DNA from: JBOGVZ01 sp050692985
Lineage (GTDB): Bacteria > Actinomycetota > UBA4738 > CALAEC01
Direction: 5' to 3'
Assembly: GCA_050692985.1 (NCBI GenBank)
Contig: JBOGVZ010000078.1
Coordinates: 1-16,024, forward strand
DNA: 16,024 nucleotides
Every line of letters begins with the position of its first letter. Within the stretch, counting starts at the first letter, position 1. Below are positions 1 through 6,357 of the stretch, one piece after another. A program made the translations under genes and the position numbers. The notes beneath the pieces were generated by a model that did no database searches, was not told where the DNA came from, and saw only the letters and a program-made list of their open reading frames with translations.

Positions 1-141
1 GACATGGTGATGCCCGGGGACAACGTGGAGATGAACGTGGAGCTCATCGCCCCCATCGCCATGGAGGAGGGCCTGCGCTTCGCCATCCGGGAGGGTGGCC
101 GCACCGTGGGGGCCGGCCGGGTGACGAAGGTCCTGGAGTAG
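1..141 (+). CDS. tuf: Elongation factor Tu, C-terminal fragment
   Basis: This is the last 46 codons of EF-Tu, the GTPase that brings aminoacyl-tRNA to the ribosome; the 5' part lies outside the window. Frame 1 is open from the first base to a TAG stop. It reads the family's domain III ending, with the PGDNVEM, IAMEEGLRFAIREGGRTVGAG and RVTKVLE segments in the usual order and no gaps. The Arg in GAGRVTK resembles actinobacterial EF-Tu. Only 23 nt separate it from rpsJ, and I see no terminator or convincing promoter in that gap, so the str and S10 operons may be co-transcribed. Identification is near certain; nothing can be said about the missing domains. Confidence 0.97.
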   Translation, partial: DMVMPGDNVEMNVELIAPIAMEEGLRFAIREGGRTVGAGRVTKVLE

Positions 142-164
142 GAGAGGAGCGAGCGAGCAGCCAC

Positions 165-473
165 ATGGCGGGACCGAAGATCCGGATCAAGCTCAGGGCG
201 TACGACCACGCGGCCCTCGACCGCGCGGCCCGGGAGATCGTGGACCACGTGACCCGGACCGGCGCCAAGGTCGTGGGGCCGGTGCCGCTACCCACGGAGC
301 GCTCGATCTACACGGTGATCCGGTCCCCCCACAAGGACAAGGACAGCCGCGAGCACTTCCAGATGCTCACGCACAAGCGGCTCATCGACATCCACGAGGC
401 CACCTCGAAGACGGTGCAGGAGCTCCAGCGCCTGACGCTGTCCCCGGGGGTGGACATCCAGATCAAGCTGTAA
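165..473 (+). CDS. rpsJ: 30S ribosomal protein S10 (NusE)
   Basis: S10 is a small-subunit head protein and, as NusE, a partner of NusB/NusG in antitermination. The 102-residue product has the normal family length. It shows the N-terminal KIRIKLRAYDH strand, the central GPVPLPTERSIYTVIRSPH loop and the C-terminal end GVDIQIKL. The ATG at 165 gives the expected N-terminus. The best Shine-Dalgarno match, AGAGGAG at 143-149, lies 15 nt upstream of the start. That is longer than usual, because a GAGC-repeat stretch separates the two. It is the first gene of the S10 operon and follows tuf closely. Confidence 0.98.
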   Translation: MAGPKIRIKLRAYDHAALDRAAREIVDHVTRTGAKVVGPVPLPTERSIYTVIRSPHKDKDSREHFQMLTHKRLIDIHEATSKTVQELQRLTLSPGVDIQIKL

Positions 474-548
474 GGGAGCGAGGCGCGAGCGAAGCGAGCG
501 ACCGCCACACGGAGAGAGCGACGAGAGAAGGAAGCCGAGAGCGAACCG
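474..548 (+). repeat. rpsJ-rplC spacer with GAGCGA-type repeats
   Basis: This 75-nt gap is built largely from degenerate GAGCGA/GCGAGC units, for example GCGCGAGCGAAGCGAGCGAC at 483-502, followed by a purine-rich GAGAGAGCGACGAGAGAAGG stretch. It contains no ATG, GTG or TTG triplet before the rplC start. The best Shine-Dalgarno candidate for rplC is AAGGAAG at 528-534, 14 nt from the ATG; a weaker GAGAG lies at 537-541. Similar GAGCGAGC units occur before rpsJ (148-161) and at the rpsQ and rplE starts. I see no terminator and no promoter. Whether the repeat has a function is unknown. Confidence 0.5.
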
Positions 549-1193
549 ATGGCGAAAGGGATCCTGGGCGAGAAGCTGGGCATGACCCAGATCTTCACGG
601 ACACGGGGCGGGCGGTCCCCGTGACCGTGATCAAGGCTGGGCCGTGCCGGGTCGTCCAGGTCAAGACGACCGAGCGCGACGGCTACGCGGCGGTCCAGCT
701 CGGCTTCGGCACTCCCCGGAGGGCCACCAAGCCCGTGGCCGGCCACTTCGCCAAGGTGGATGCGGACCCCACTCGCCACCTCGTGGAGCTGCGCCTGGAC
801 GGGGGGGACTCCTACGAGCCCGGCCAGGAGATCCGGGCCGACGTGTTCCAGCCCGGCGACCGAACCGACGTGATCGGTGTCTCCAAGGGCAAGGGGTTCG
901 CGGGCGTCATGAAGCGGCACGGGTTCGCGGGGCTGGGGGCCAGCCACGGCACCAAGCGGAAGCACCGCAGCCCCGGGGCCATCGGCGCGTGTGCCACGCC
1001 GTCCCGCGTGTTCCGCGGGACCAAGATGGCCGGGCACATGGGCCATGAACGGGTGACGGTCCTGAACCTGGAGGTCGTGGAGGCCGACGCGGAGCGCGGC
1101 CTCCTCCTTCTGAAGGGGGCCGTTCCCGGCCCCGCCGGCGGGCTGGTGATGGTGCGCTCCAGCGTGAAGACCAAGGAACGGACGGGAACCTGA
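549..1193 (+). CDS. rplC: 50S ribosomal protein L3
   Basis: L3 is an early 23S rRNA-binding assembly protein whose long loop reaches the peptidyl-transferase centre. The 214-residue product has the normal length and begins MAKGILGEKLGMTQIF, the family N-terminus. The central loop (about residues 115-165) shows SKGKGFAGVMKRHGF and then KRKHRSPGAIGA, CATPSRVFRGTKMAGHMG. Around the position of the methylated Gln in the E. coli protein the sequence reads GACATP, so that modification site is not preserved, as is usual in actinobacteria. The stop overlaps the rplD ATG by 1 nt (TGATG). A second small-subunit/large-subunit junction of the S10 operon. Confidence 0.98.
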   Translation: MAKGILGEKLGMTQIFTDTGRAVPVTVIKAGPCRVVQVKTTERDGYAAVQLGFGTPRRATKPVAGHFAKVDADPTRHLVELRLDGGDSYEPGQEIRADVFQPGDRTDVIGVSKGKGFAGVMKRHGFAGLGASHGTKRKHRSPGAIGACATPSRVFRGTKMAGHMGHERVTVLNLEVVEADAERGLLLLKGAVPGPAGGLVMVRSSVKTKERTGT

Positions 1194-1807
1194 TGGCCAC
1201 CGTGGACGTCGTGGACCAGGGCGGCAAGAAGGTGGGCCAGCGCGAGCTGGACCCGGCCGTGTTCGACGCGCAGGTCAACGTGCCGGTGATGCACCAGGTC
1301 GTGGTGGCCGGGCTGGCCGCCGCTCGCCGGGGCACCCACTCCACGCTGACCAGGGCGGAGGTCTCCGGAGGGGGCCGCAAGCCGTGGCGGCAGAAGGGGA
1401 CCGGGCGGGCCCGCCACGGGTCGATCCGTTCGCCCCTGTGGGTGGGTGGGGGCATCGCCCACGGCCCCAAGCCCCGGGACTACGCGATGCGGGTCAACAA
1501 GAAGATGAAGCGGCTGGCCCTTCGTTCGGCGCTGACCGACCGCGCCCGAGAGGGCCGGATCCGGATCCTGGACGGCCTGCGGTTCGACGAGCCCAGCACC
1601 AGGGAAGGGCTCGAGGTCCTGGGGTCGGTGGGGGCCGAGGGACTGGTGCTGTTGGTCCTGTCCGAGCCCGACGAGGTGGTGGAGAAGTCGTTCCGGAACC
1701 TCCGGCACGTGAAGGTCGTGTTCCCGGGCAACCTGTCCACCTACGACGTCCTGTACGCCGACTGGGTGGTGTTCACCGCGGACGCGGTCGAGGCGGTGAA
1801 GCCGTGA
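1193..1807 (+). CDS. rplD: 50S ribosomal protein L4
   Basis: L4 binds 23S rRNA domain I and lines part of the peptide exit tunnel; in some bacteria it also represses its own S10 operon. The 204 residues match the family. The tunnel loop lies near residues 45-90 with RRGTHSTLTRAEVSGGGRKP, WRQKGTGRARHGSIRSP and the following WVGGGIAHGPKPRDY. The ATG overlaps the rplC stop (TGATG), implying translational coupling; only a weak GGGA at 1184-1187 serves as Shine-Dalgarno. The stop overlaps the rplW GTG by 4 nt (GTGA). I did not find an L4-type leader hairpin upstream of rpsJ, so autogenous control is not supported here. Confidence 0.98.
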   Translation: MATVDVVDQGGKKVGQRELDPAVFDAQVNVPVMHQVVVAGLAAARRGTHSTLTRAEVSGGGRKPWRQKGTGRARHGSIRSPLWVGGGIAHGPKPRDYAMRVNKKMKRLALRSALTDRAREGRIRILDGLRFDEPSTREGLEVLGSVGAEGLVLLVLSEPDEVVEKSFRNLRHVKVVFPGNLSTYDVLYADWVVFTADAVEAVKP

Positions 1808-2091
1808 GGAGCCCTCGTGACGTGATCATCCGGCCGGTCGTCTCGGAGAAGAGCTACGCGGGGCTGGAGCAGAACCGGTACACGTTCCTGGTCCGCCCGG
1901 ACGCCAACAAGACCGAGATCAAGGAGGCCGTCCAGCAGATCTGGGACGTGAGGGTCACCGGCGTCAGCACCATGAACCGCAAGGGCAAGACCAAGCGGTT
2001 CCGGTTCACCCGGGGCAAGCGCCCCGACCAGAAGCGGGCCACTGTCACCCTGGCAGAGGGCGATTCGATCGAGATCTTCGAGCAGAAGTAG
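1804..2091 (+). CDS. rplW: 50S ribosomal protein L23
   Basis: L23 sits at the exit-tunnel rim and is the docking site for trigger factor and SRP. The frame from GTG at 1804 gives 95 residues, beginning MRSPRDVIIRPVVSEKSY, which fits the actinobacterial N-terminus. A GTG at 1822 is a possible shorter start, but it would remove the conserved RDVIIRP lead-in. Recognisable parts are NRYTFLVRPDANKTEIKEAV, the basic loop NRKGKTKRFRFTRGKRPDQK (about residues 57-76) and the C-terminal strand KRATVTLAEGDSIEIF. The start overlaps the rplD stop as GTGA. The gap to rplB is 6 nt. Confidence 0.96.
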   Translation: MRSPRDVIIRPVVSEKSYAGLEQNRYTFLVRPDANKTEIKEAVQQIWDVRVTGVSTMNRKGKTKRFRFTRGKRPDQKRATVTLAEGDSIEIFEQK

Positions 2092-2097
2092 GTACAG

Positions 2098-2928
2098 GTG
2101 GCACTGAGGAAGTACAAGCCGACCACACCGGGACGCCGAGGGGCGTCGGTCTCGGACTTCTCCGAGCTGACCAAGGACGCCCCGGAGCGCTCCCTCACGC
2201 GCCCGCTCCCCAAGAAGGCGGGGCGGAACGCGTACGGCCGCATCACCACCCGCCACCGGGGGGGCGGCACCAAGCGGAGGTACCGGGTGGTGGACTTCCG
2301 GCGGGAGAAGGACGGCGTGCCGGCCAGGGTGGCGTCCATCGAGTACGACCCGAACCGCAGCGCCCGTATCGCGTTGCTCCACTACGCCGATGGCGAGAAG
2401 CGCTACATCCTGGCCCCCCAGGGCCTGCGGGTGGGGGAACGGCTGACGGCGGGTCCCGGCGCGGACATCCGGCCGGGCAATGCCTTGCCGCTGGCGAACA
2501 TCCCGGTGGGAACGATCGTCCACGCGATCGAGCTGCGCCCGGGGGGCGGGGCCAAGATGGCTCGGTCCGCGGGCACCGGCGTCCAGATCGTGGCCAAGGA
2601 AGGCGGGCAGGCCCAGCTGCGGCTGCCCTCCGGCGAGGTCCGGATGGTGGACCTGCGGTGCCGGGCCACGGTGGGCTCGGTGGGCAATCCGGAGCACGAG
2701 CTCGTCTCACAGGGCAAGGCCGGCCGGAACCGGTGGCGGGGACGACGCCCCTCGGTGAGGGGCGTGGCCATGAACCCCGTGGACCACCCGCTGGGCGGTG
2801 GCGAGGGGAAGTCGTCCGGCGGCCGCCACCCCACCTCGCCGTGGGGGAAGAAGGAGGGCCGGACCAGAAAGAAGGGCAAGTCCTCGGATCGGTACATCGT
2901 CAGGCGTCGCGGCAAGGGGAGGGGATAG
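2098..2928 (+). CDS. rplB: 50S ribosomal protein L2
   Basis: L2 is one of the most conserved 50S proteins; it joins the subunits and supports the peptidyl-transferase centre. The 276 residues have standard length and begin MALRKYKPTTPGRRG from a GTG. The RNA-binding core shows GRITTRHRGGGTKRRYRVVD (residues 48-67). The C-terminal half has GKAGRNRWRGRRPSVRGVAM and NPVDHPLGGGEG, with the conserved His at residue 230. The tail KKEGRTRKKGKSSDRYIVRR is actinobacterial in style. rpsS starts immediately after the stop with no spacer; its Shine-Dalgarno (GGAGG, 2918-2922) lies inside the end of rplB. Confidence 0.98.
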   Translation: MALRKYKPTTPGRRGASVSDFSELTKDAPERSLTRPLPKKAGRNAYGRITTRHRGGGTKRRYRVVDFRREKDGVPARVASIEYDPNRSARIALLHYADGEKRYILAPQGLRVGERLTAGPGADIRPGNALPLANIPVGTIVHAIELRPGGGAKMARSAGTGVQIVAKEGGQAQLRLPSGEVRMVDLRCRATVGSVGNPEHELVSQGKAGRNRWRGRRPSVRGVAMNPVDHPLGGGEGKSSGGRHPTSPWGKKEGRTRKKGKSSDRYIVRRRGKGRG

Positions 2929-3213
2929 ATGCCTAGGTCGGTCAAGAAGGGCCCGTTCATCGACGACCACCTGCTCGAGAAGATCGAGGCCATGAACCAG
3001 CGCGGCCACAAGCGGGTGATCCGCACCTGGTCGCGCCGCTCCACGATCATCCCCGAGATGGTGGGCCACACCATCGCCGTGCACGACGGGCGGAAGCACG
3101 TGCCGGTGTTCATCACCGAGTCGATGGTCGGCCACAAGCTGGGGGAGTTCGCCCCCACGCGGACGTTCCGGACCCACGGGCACCACACCGAGCGCAGCAC
3201 GGCGTTGAGGTAG
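2929..3213 (+). CDS. rpsS: 30S ribosomal protein S19
   Basis: S19 lies in the 30S head, contacts S13 and the A-site tRNA region, and forms an inter-subunit bridge. The 94-residue product is of family length and begins MPRSVKKGPFIDDHLLEKIE. The core reads TWSRRSTIIPEMVGHTIAVH, followed by DGRKHVPVFITESMVGHKLG and EFAPTRTFRTHG. The ATG abuts the rplB stop and has GGAGG 6 nt upstream. The stop lies 9 nt before the preferred rplV ATG. No anomaly seen. Confidence 0.98.
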   Translation: MPRSVKKGPFIDDHLLEKIEAMNQRGHKRVIRTWSRRSTIIPEMVGHTIAVHDGRKHVPVFITESMVGHKLGEFAPTRTFRTHGHHTERSTALR

Positions 3214-3222
3214 GGAGTGGAG

Positions 3223-3567
3223 ATGGAGGCACGGGCCAAGGCCAGATTCGTGCGGGTGTCGCCGCGAAAGGCGCGGCGGGTGGTGGACCTCATCCGCGGC
3301 ATCCCGGTGAGCGACGCTCGCCGGGTCCTCGGGCTGTCCAACCTCGGCGCCGCCACGCCGGTCCGCAAGGTGCTGGACTCCGCCGTGGCCAACGCGGAGA
3401 ACACGGTCGGCGCCGTGCCGGAGAACCTGGTGGTGTCGCGGGCCTTCGTGGACGAGGGCCCCACGCTGCGCAGGTGGCGCCCCCGGGCCCTGGGGCGGGC
3501 CACGCCGATCCGCAAGCGGACCAGCCACATCACCGTGATCGTGGAGACGCCGGAGGAGGTGAGCTGA
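3223..3567 (+). CDS. rplV: 50S ribosomal protein L22
   Basis: L22 lines the peptide exit tunnel with L4 and contacts all 23S rRNA domains. From the ATG at 3223 the product is 114 residues beginning MEARAKARFVRVSPRKARRV. An in-frame GTG at 3217 would add two residues. I prefer the ATG because GGAG at 3214-3217 lies 5 nt upstream, although the GTG also has a possible GAGG at 3207-3210. The tunnel hairpin is near residues 76-100, with VDEGPTLRRWRPRALGRATP followed by IRKRTSHITVIVE. The rpsC start follows the stop after 1 nt. Confidence 0.95.
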   Translation: MEARAKARFVRVSPRKARRVVDLIRGIPVSDARRVLGLSNLGAATPVRKVLDSAVANAENTVGAVPENLVVSRAFVDEGPTLRRWRPRALGRATPIRKRTSHITVIVETPEEVS

Positions 3568-3568
3568 C

Positions 3569-4663
3569 ATGGGTCAGAAGGTGAACCCGTACGGCTTCCG
3601 CCTCGGTGTGATCTACGACTGGAAGTCGAACTGGTACGCGGACAAGCGGACCTACGCGGAGGCCCTGCACGAGGACATCGCCATCCGGGACTACATCCGG
3701 ATGCACCTGTCGCGAGCGGGGATCTCCGACATCATCGTCGAGCGGACCGGCGACGAGATCAAGGTCGCCATCCGCACCGCCCGCCCGGGCATCGTCATCG
3801 GCCGCAAGGGGAGCGAGGTCGAGCGCATCCGCAAGGACATCGAGCGCATGACCGCCAAGCGCGTGGACGTGCGGGTCGAGGATATGAACGCCACGGCCGC
3901 GGAGGCTCGCCCCGAGACCGACGCCCAGCTGCTGGCCCAGGGTGTGGCCGAGCAGCTCCAGGGCCGGGTCTCGTTCCGGCGGGCCATGCGCAGGGCGGTG
4001 CAGACGGCCATGCGGGCCGGGGCCCTGGGGGTCCGGGTTCAGTGCGGTGGCCGCCTGGGCGGCATCGAGATGTCCCGCCGGGAGTGGTACCGCGAGGGGC
4101 GGGTTCCCCTGCACACGCTCCGGGCCAAGGTGGACTTCGGCCAGGCCGAGGCGAAGACCACGTTCGGGCGGATCGGCGTGAAGGTGTGGGTCTACCACGG
4201 CGACGAGATCCCCACCGAGGAGAAGGAGACCGAGCGGGCCCGAGCCCGGGCCCTGGCGGGGATGGCCATGCGGGGATCGACCGGTGCCTCCACCGGGGCG
4301 CTGATCACCGACCCGAAGGACGTGGCCGAGGTCGCCGAGCCTGAGCCCTCACCCCCCACGGAGCCGCCGGCCGAGCCCGAACAGCCCGCCGAGAGCCCGC
4401 CGGCCGAGCCCGAACAGCCCGCCGAGAGCCCGTCGGCCGAGCCCGAACAGCCCGCCGAGAGCCCGTCGGCCGAGCCCCAGGAGCCGGCCGAGGAGGAGCC
4501 ATCCGCGACGGAACCGTCGGCGCCCGCTCCGCCAGCGAGCGGTGCTGGCTCCGAGGACGCCTCCGGCCCGCCCGACGACGAGCCGGGAGGAGCCTCGGAG
4601 GGAACACCTCCGGTTCCCGAAGAGGGCCCCAGCGGCTCCACGCCTGACGGGGAGGGCTCCTGA
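3569..4663 (+). CDS. rpsC: 30S ribosomal protein S3 with long Pro/Glu-rich tail
   Basis: S3 forms part of the mRNA entry channel and its helicase activity. Residues 1 to about 215 are a normal S3: MGQKVNPYGFRLG at the start, a KH domain with the GRKG motif at 78-81, and the C-terminal domain with QCGGRLGGIEMSRREWYREG and GVKVWVYHGDEIP. After that come about 150 extra residues, giving 364 against roughly 210-280 typical of actinobacteria. The tail has an Arg/Ala helix-like stretch (221-235) and then low-complexity Pro, Glu, Ala and Ser, including four 11-residue repeats at 266-309 and a Gly/Ser/Pro/Asp end. The frame stays open and its stop overlaps rplP (TGATG), so this is a real extension and not a read-through. 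Its role is unknown. Confidence 0.97.
   Translation: MGQKVNPYGFRLGVIYDWKSNWYADKRTYAEALHEDIAIRDYIRMHLSRAGISDIIVERTGDEIKVAIRTARPGIVIGRKGSEVERIRKDIERMTAKRVDVRVEDMNATAAEARPETDAQLLAQGVAEQLQGRVSFRRAMRRAVQTAMRAGALGVRVQCGGRLGGIEMSRREWYREGRVPLHTLRAKVDFGQAEAKTTFGRIGVKVWVYHGDEIPTEEKETERARARALAGMAMRGSTGASTGALITDPKDVAEVAEPEPSPPTEPPAEPEQPAESPPAEPEQPAESPSAEPEQPAESPSAEPQEPAEEEPSATEPSAPAPPASGAGSEDASGPPDDEPGGASEGTPPVPEEGPSGSTPDGEGS
4364..4495 (+). repeat. 33-bp tandem repeat inside rpsC (four units)
   Basis: Four in-frame 33-bp units encode the S3 tail repeats: 4364-4396, 4397-4429, 4430-4462 and 4463-4495. Units 1 and 2 are identical base for base, and unit 3 differs by a single C-to-T change in its second codon (CCG to TCG). 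Unit 4 shares its first 15 bases with unit 3 and then diverges. The peptide units are PPAEPEQPAES twice, PSAEPEQPAES once and PSAEPQEPAEE once. The near-identity at DNA level, including synonymous positions, indicates recent tandem duplication by slippage or unequal crossing-over. Because 33 is a multiple of 3, changes in copy number keep the frame. Confidence 0.95.
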
Positions 4664-5082
4664 TGCTCCAGCCGAAGAAGGTCAAGCATCGCAAGCAGCA
4701 GCGGGGCCGGATGCGGGGGAAGGCCAAGGGTGGCACCGACATCAGCTTCGGTGACTTCGGCCTGGCCGCCCTGGAGCCGGGCTGGGTGACCAACCGGCAG
4801 ATCGAGGCCGCCCGAGTGGCCATGACCCGGCACATCCGCCGGGGCGGCAAGGTATGGATCAACATCTTTCCGGACAAGCCGGTGACCAAGAAGCCTGCCG
4901 AGACCAGGATGGGCTCGGGGAAGGGCAACCCCGAGCACTGGGTGGCCGTGGTGAAGCCCGGCCGGGTGATGTTCGAGCTGTCCGGGGTGCCCGAGCCGGT
5001 GGCCCGGGAGGCCATGCTCCGGGCGGCCCACAAGCTGCCGATCAAGTCGAAGTTCGTGACCAGGTTGGGAGGGGCCGAGTGA
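4663..5082 (+). CDS. rplP: 50S ribosomal protein L16
   Basis: L16 organises the A-site side of the 50S near tRNA and is needed late in assembly. The 139-residue product begins MLQPKKVKHRKQQRGRMRGK and contains GGTDISFGDFGLAALEPGWV and then TNRQIEAARVAMTRHIRRGG, KVWINIFPDKPVTKKPAETR, MGSGKGNPEHWVAVVKPGR, all family hallmarks. The ATG overlaps the rpsC stop by 1 nt and has a good Shine-Dalgarno, GGGGAGG at 4649-4655. The stop overlaps the rpmC GTG (GTGA). No anomaly. Confidence 0.98.
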   Translation: MLQPKKVKHRKQQRGRMRGKAKGGTDISFGDFGLAALEPGWVTNRQIEAARVAMTRHIRRGGKVWINIFPDKPVTKKPAETRMGSGKGNPEHWVAVVKPGRVMFELSGVPEPVAREAMLRAAHKLPIKSKFVTRLGGAE

Positions 5083-5312
5083 CCAGGCCCACGGAGCTGC
5101 GGGACCTGCCGGAGGACGAGCTGCACAGCCGGCTGGACGCCGCGAAGGAGGAGCTGTTCAACCTCCGGTTCCAGCTGGCCACCGGCCAGCTGGACAACCC
5201 GATGCGCATCAAGGAGGTCCGGCACGAGGTGGCCAGGATCATGACGATCCTCACCCAGCGCGAGCTGGCCGAGGCCGACGAGGCCGCGGCCGCGGAGGAG
5301 GAGGCCTCGTGA
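5079..5312 (+). CDS. rpmC: 50S ribosomal protein L29
   Basis: L29 is a small two-helix protein beside L23 at the exit tunnel. The frame from GTG at 5079 encodes 77 residues beginning MTRPTELRDLPEDELHSRLD, with the conserved ELFNLRFQLATGQLDNP block (about residues 27-43) and a second helix RIKEVRHEVARIMTILTQRE. The end is acidic and Ala-rich (EADEAAAAEEEAS), a short tail beyond the core. GGAGG at 5068-5072 lies 6 nt before the start. Both ends overlap their neighbours as GTGA. Confidence 0.95.
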   Translation: MTRPTELRDLPEDELHSRLDAAKEELFNLRFQLATGQLDNPMRIKEVRHEVARIMTILTQRELAEADEAAAAEEEAS

Positions 5313-5566
5313 GCGAGCGCGGGGAGCGGAAGGTGCGAACGGGCGTGGTCGTGTCGGACCGCATGGACAAGACCGTGATCGTCCGGGTGGACGGCCAGCG
5401 GCGCCATCCCCTGTACGGCAAGACCGTCCGGTGGACATCGAAGCTTCAGGCCCACGACGAGGGAAACGAGGCCAAGACCGGTGACCGGGTGCGGATCGCG
5501 GAGACCCGTCCCCTGTCGAGGACGAAGCGCTGGCGCCTGGTGGAGATCGTGGAGCGGGCCAGGTGA
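5309..5566 (+). CDS. rpsQ: 30S ribosomal protein S17
   Basis: S17 is an OB-fold protein that binds 16S rRNA early in 30S assembly. The 85 residues begin MSERGERKVRTGVVVSDRMD from a GTG, with KTVIVRVDGQRRHPLYGKTV and then RIAETRPLSRTKRWRLVEIV as in the family. A strong purine tract (GGAGGAGGAGG, 5294-5304) precedes the start, and the GTG overlaps the rpmC stop. The first 11 bases (GTGAGCGAGCG) are identical to the first 11 of rplE. Its stop is followed by a 58-nt gap before rplN that is bridged by a small open frame. Confidence 0.97.
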   Translation: MSERGERKVRTGVVVSDRMDKTVIVRVDGQRRHPLYGKTVRWTSKLQAHDEGNEAKTGDRVRIAETRPLSRTKRWRLVEIVERAR

Positions 5567-5628
5567 GCGCACCCCACCGAACCCGGTCGTTTCGCTTCCC
5601 GAGATCCGCGGGGGCCCCGAACCGATGA
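5563..5628 (+). other. Candidate relay mini-ORF between rpsQ and rplN
   Basis: A 21-codon open frame fills the whole gap. Its GTG (5563-5565) overlaps the rpsQ stop as GTGA, with GGAG at 5551-5554 eight nt upstream. Its TGA (5626-5628) overlaps the rplN ATG as ATGA. The peptide would be basic, MSAPHRTRSFRFP then RSAGAPNR, and I recognise no family. The rplN start itself lacks a good Shine-Dalgarno (only GGGGG at 5610-5614), so a terminating ribosome would be a sensible way to load it. In GC-rich DNA short open frames arise by chance, so this is a candidate only. Confidence 0.35.
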
Positions 5629-5993
5629 TCCAGTCGGAGTCCCGTGTCCGGGTGGCCGACAACACCGGTGCCAAGGAGGTGCTGTGCATCCGGGTGGTGG
5701 GCGGCTCCGGCCGCCGGTACGCCTCGATCGGCGACGTGATCGTGGGCACGGTGAAGGATGCCCTCCCGGGGGCGCAGGTGAAGAAGGGCGACGTGGTTCG
5801 GGCCGTGGTGGTTCGCACGGCGAAGGAGAGACGGCGGACGGACGGGTCGTACATCCGGTTCGACGAGAACGCGGTGGTGCTGATCAACGACCAGCGGCAG
5901 CCGCGGGGCACCCGGATCTTCGGGCCCGTGGCCAGGGAGCTGAGGGAGAAGAGGTTCATGAGGATCATCTCGCTGGCCCCGGAGGTGCTGTGA
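5625..5993 (+). CDS. rplN: 50S ribosomal protein L14
   Basis: L14 sits on the 50S interface, contacts 16S helix 14 and is the target of the silencing factor RsfS. From the ATG at 5625 the protein has 122 residues, exactly the family length, starting MIQSESRVRVADNTGAKEVL. It contains GGSGRRYASIGDVIVGTVKD, ENAVVLINDQRQPRGTRIFG and the conserved end RIISLAPEVL. Longer in-frame openings upstream have no homology. The preceding gap carries a mini-ORF whose TGA overlaps this ATG, and a second small frame starts on this gene's stop (TGATG). Confidence 0.98.
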   Translation: MIQSESRVRVADNTGAKEVLCIRVVGGSGRRYASIGDVIVGTVKDALPGAQVKKGDVVRAVVVRTAKERRRTDGSYIRFDENAVVLINDQRQPRGTRIFGPVARELREKRFMRIISLAPEVL

Positions 5994-6043
5994 TGGACAG
6001 GGCCTGCGGGGAGCGCGTCGGCGCGACCGAGGAGCGTGAGTGA
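5993..6043 (+). other. Candidate relay mini-ORF between rplN and rplX
   Basis: A 16-codon frame, MDRACGERVGATEERE, starts with an ATG that overlaps the rplN stop as TGATG and ends with a TGA that overlaps the rplX ATG as TGATG. A very good Shine-Dalgarno, GGAGGTG at 5981-5987, lies just upstream of its ATG; these bases also encode the conserved Pro-Glu-Val end of L14, so the match could be incidental. The codons for its last residues (EERE) hold the GAGGAG (6029-6034) that would serve rplX. No known family. It is the best supported of the small frames in this operon. Confidence 0.4.
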
Positions 6044-6357
6044 TGCCGGGGGTCGATATCCGGAGAGACGACGAGGTCCGGGTCATGCACGGCAAGGACC
6101 GGGGGAAGAGCGGCCGGGTGGTGCGGGTCATGCCCCGGGAGGGGCGCATCATGGTCGAGGGTGTGGCCCGGGCCAAGAAGCACTCCCGACCTTCGAAGCG
6201 GCGCCAGCAGGGCGGGATCATCGACATCGAGCTGCCGATCGACATCTCGAACGTGATGCTGGTGTGCAAGTCGTGCGGGCAGCCCACCCGGGTGGGCCAC
6301 CGGGTCGAGGGCGATACCAAGGTCCGGGTATGCAAGAAGTGCGGGAGCGAGCAGTGA
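6043..6357 (+). CDS. rplX: 50S ribosomal protein L24, four-cysteine form
   Basis: L24 starts 50S assembly by binding the 5' end of 23S rRNA, and its KOW loop sits by the exit tunnel. The 104 residues begin MPGVDIRRDDEVRVMHGKDR; the KOW motif spans about residues 9-36. The C-terminal part has a CxxC pair at C75/C78 (CKSC) and another at C97/C100 (CKKC), a likely zinc ribbon; many L24 proteins have lost one or both pairs. The ATG at 6043 is preferred over the adjacent GTG at 6040 because GAGGAG at 6029-6034 is 8 nt upstream. The stop overlaps the rplE GTG. Confidence 0.97.
   Translation: MPGVDIRRDDEVRVMHGKDRGKSGRVVRVMPREGRIMVEGVARAKKHSRPSKRRQQGGIIDIELPIDISNVMLVCKSCGQPTRVGHRVEGDTKVRVCKKCGSEQ

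Noticed and set aside
4364..4495. CRISPR-like direct repeats
   Set aside because: The units are contiguous without spacers and in frame with rpsC; this is a coding tandem repeat.
4305..6335. A 676-codon minus-strand frame over rpsC to rplX
   Set aside because: Same cause. It mirrors conserved ribosomal genes and its composition follows their complement.
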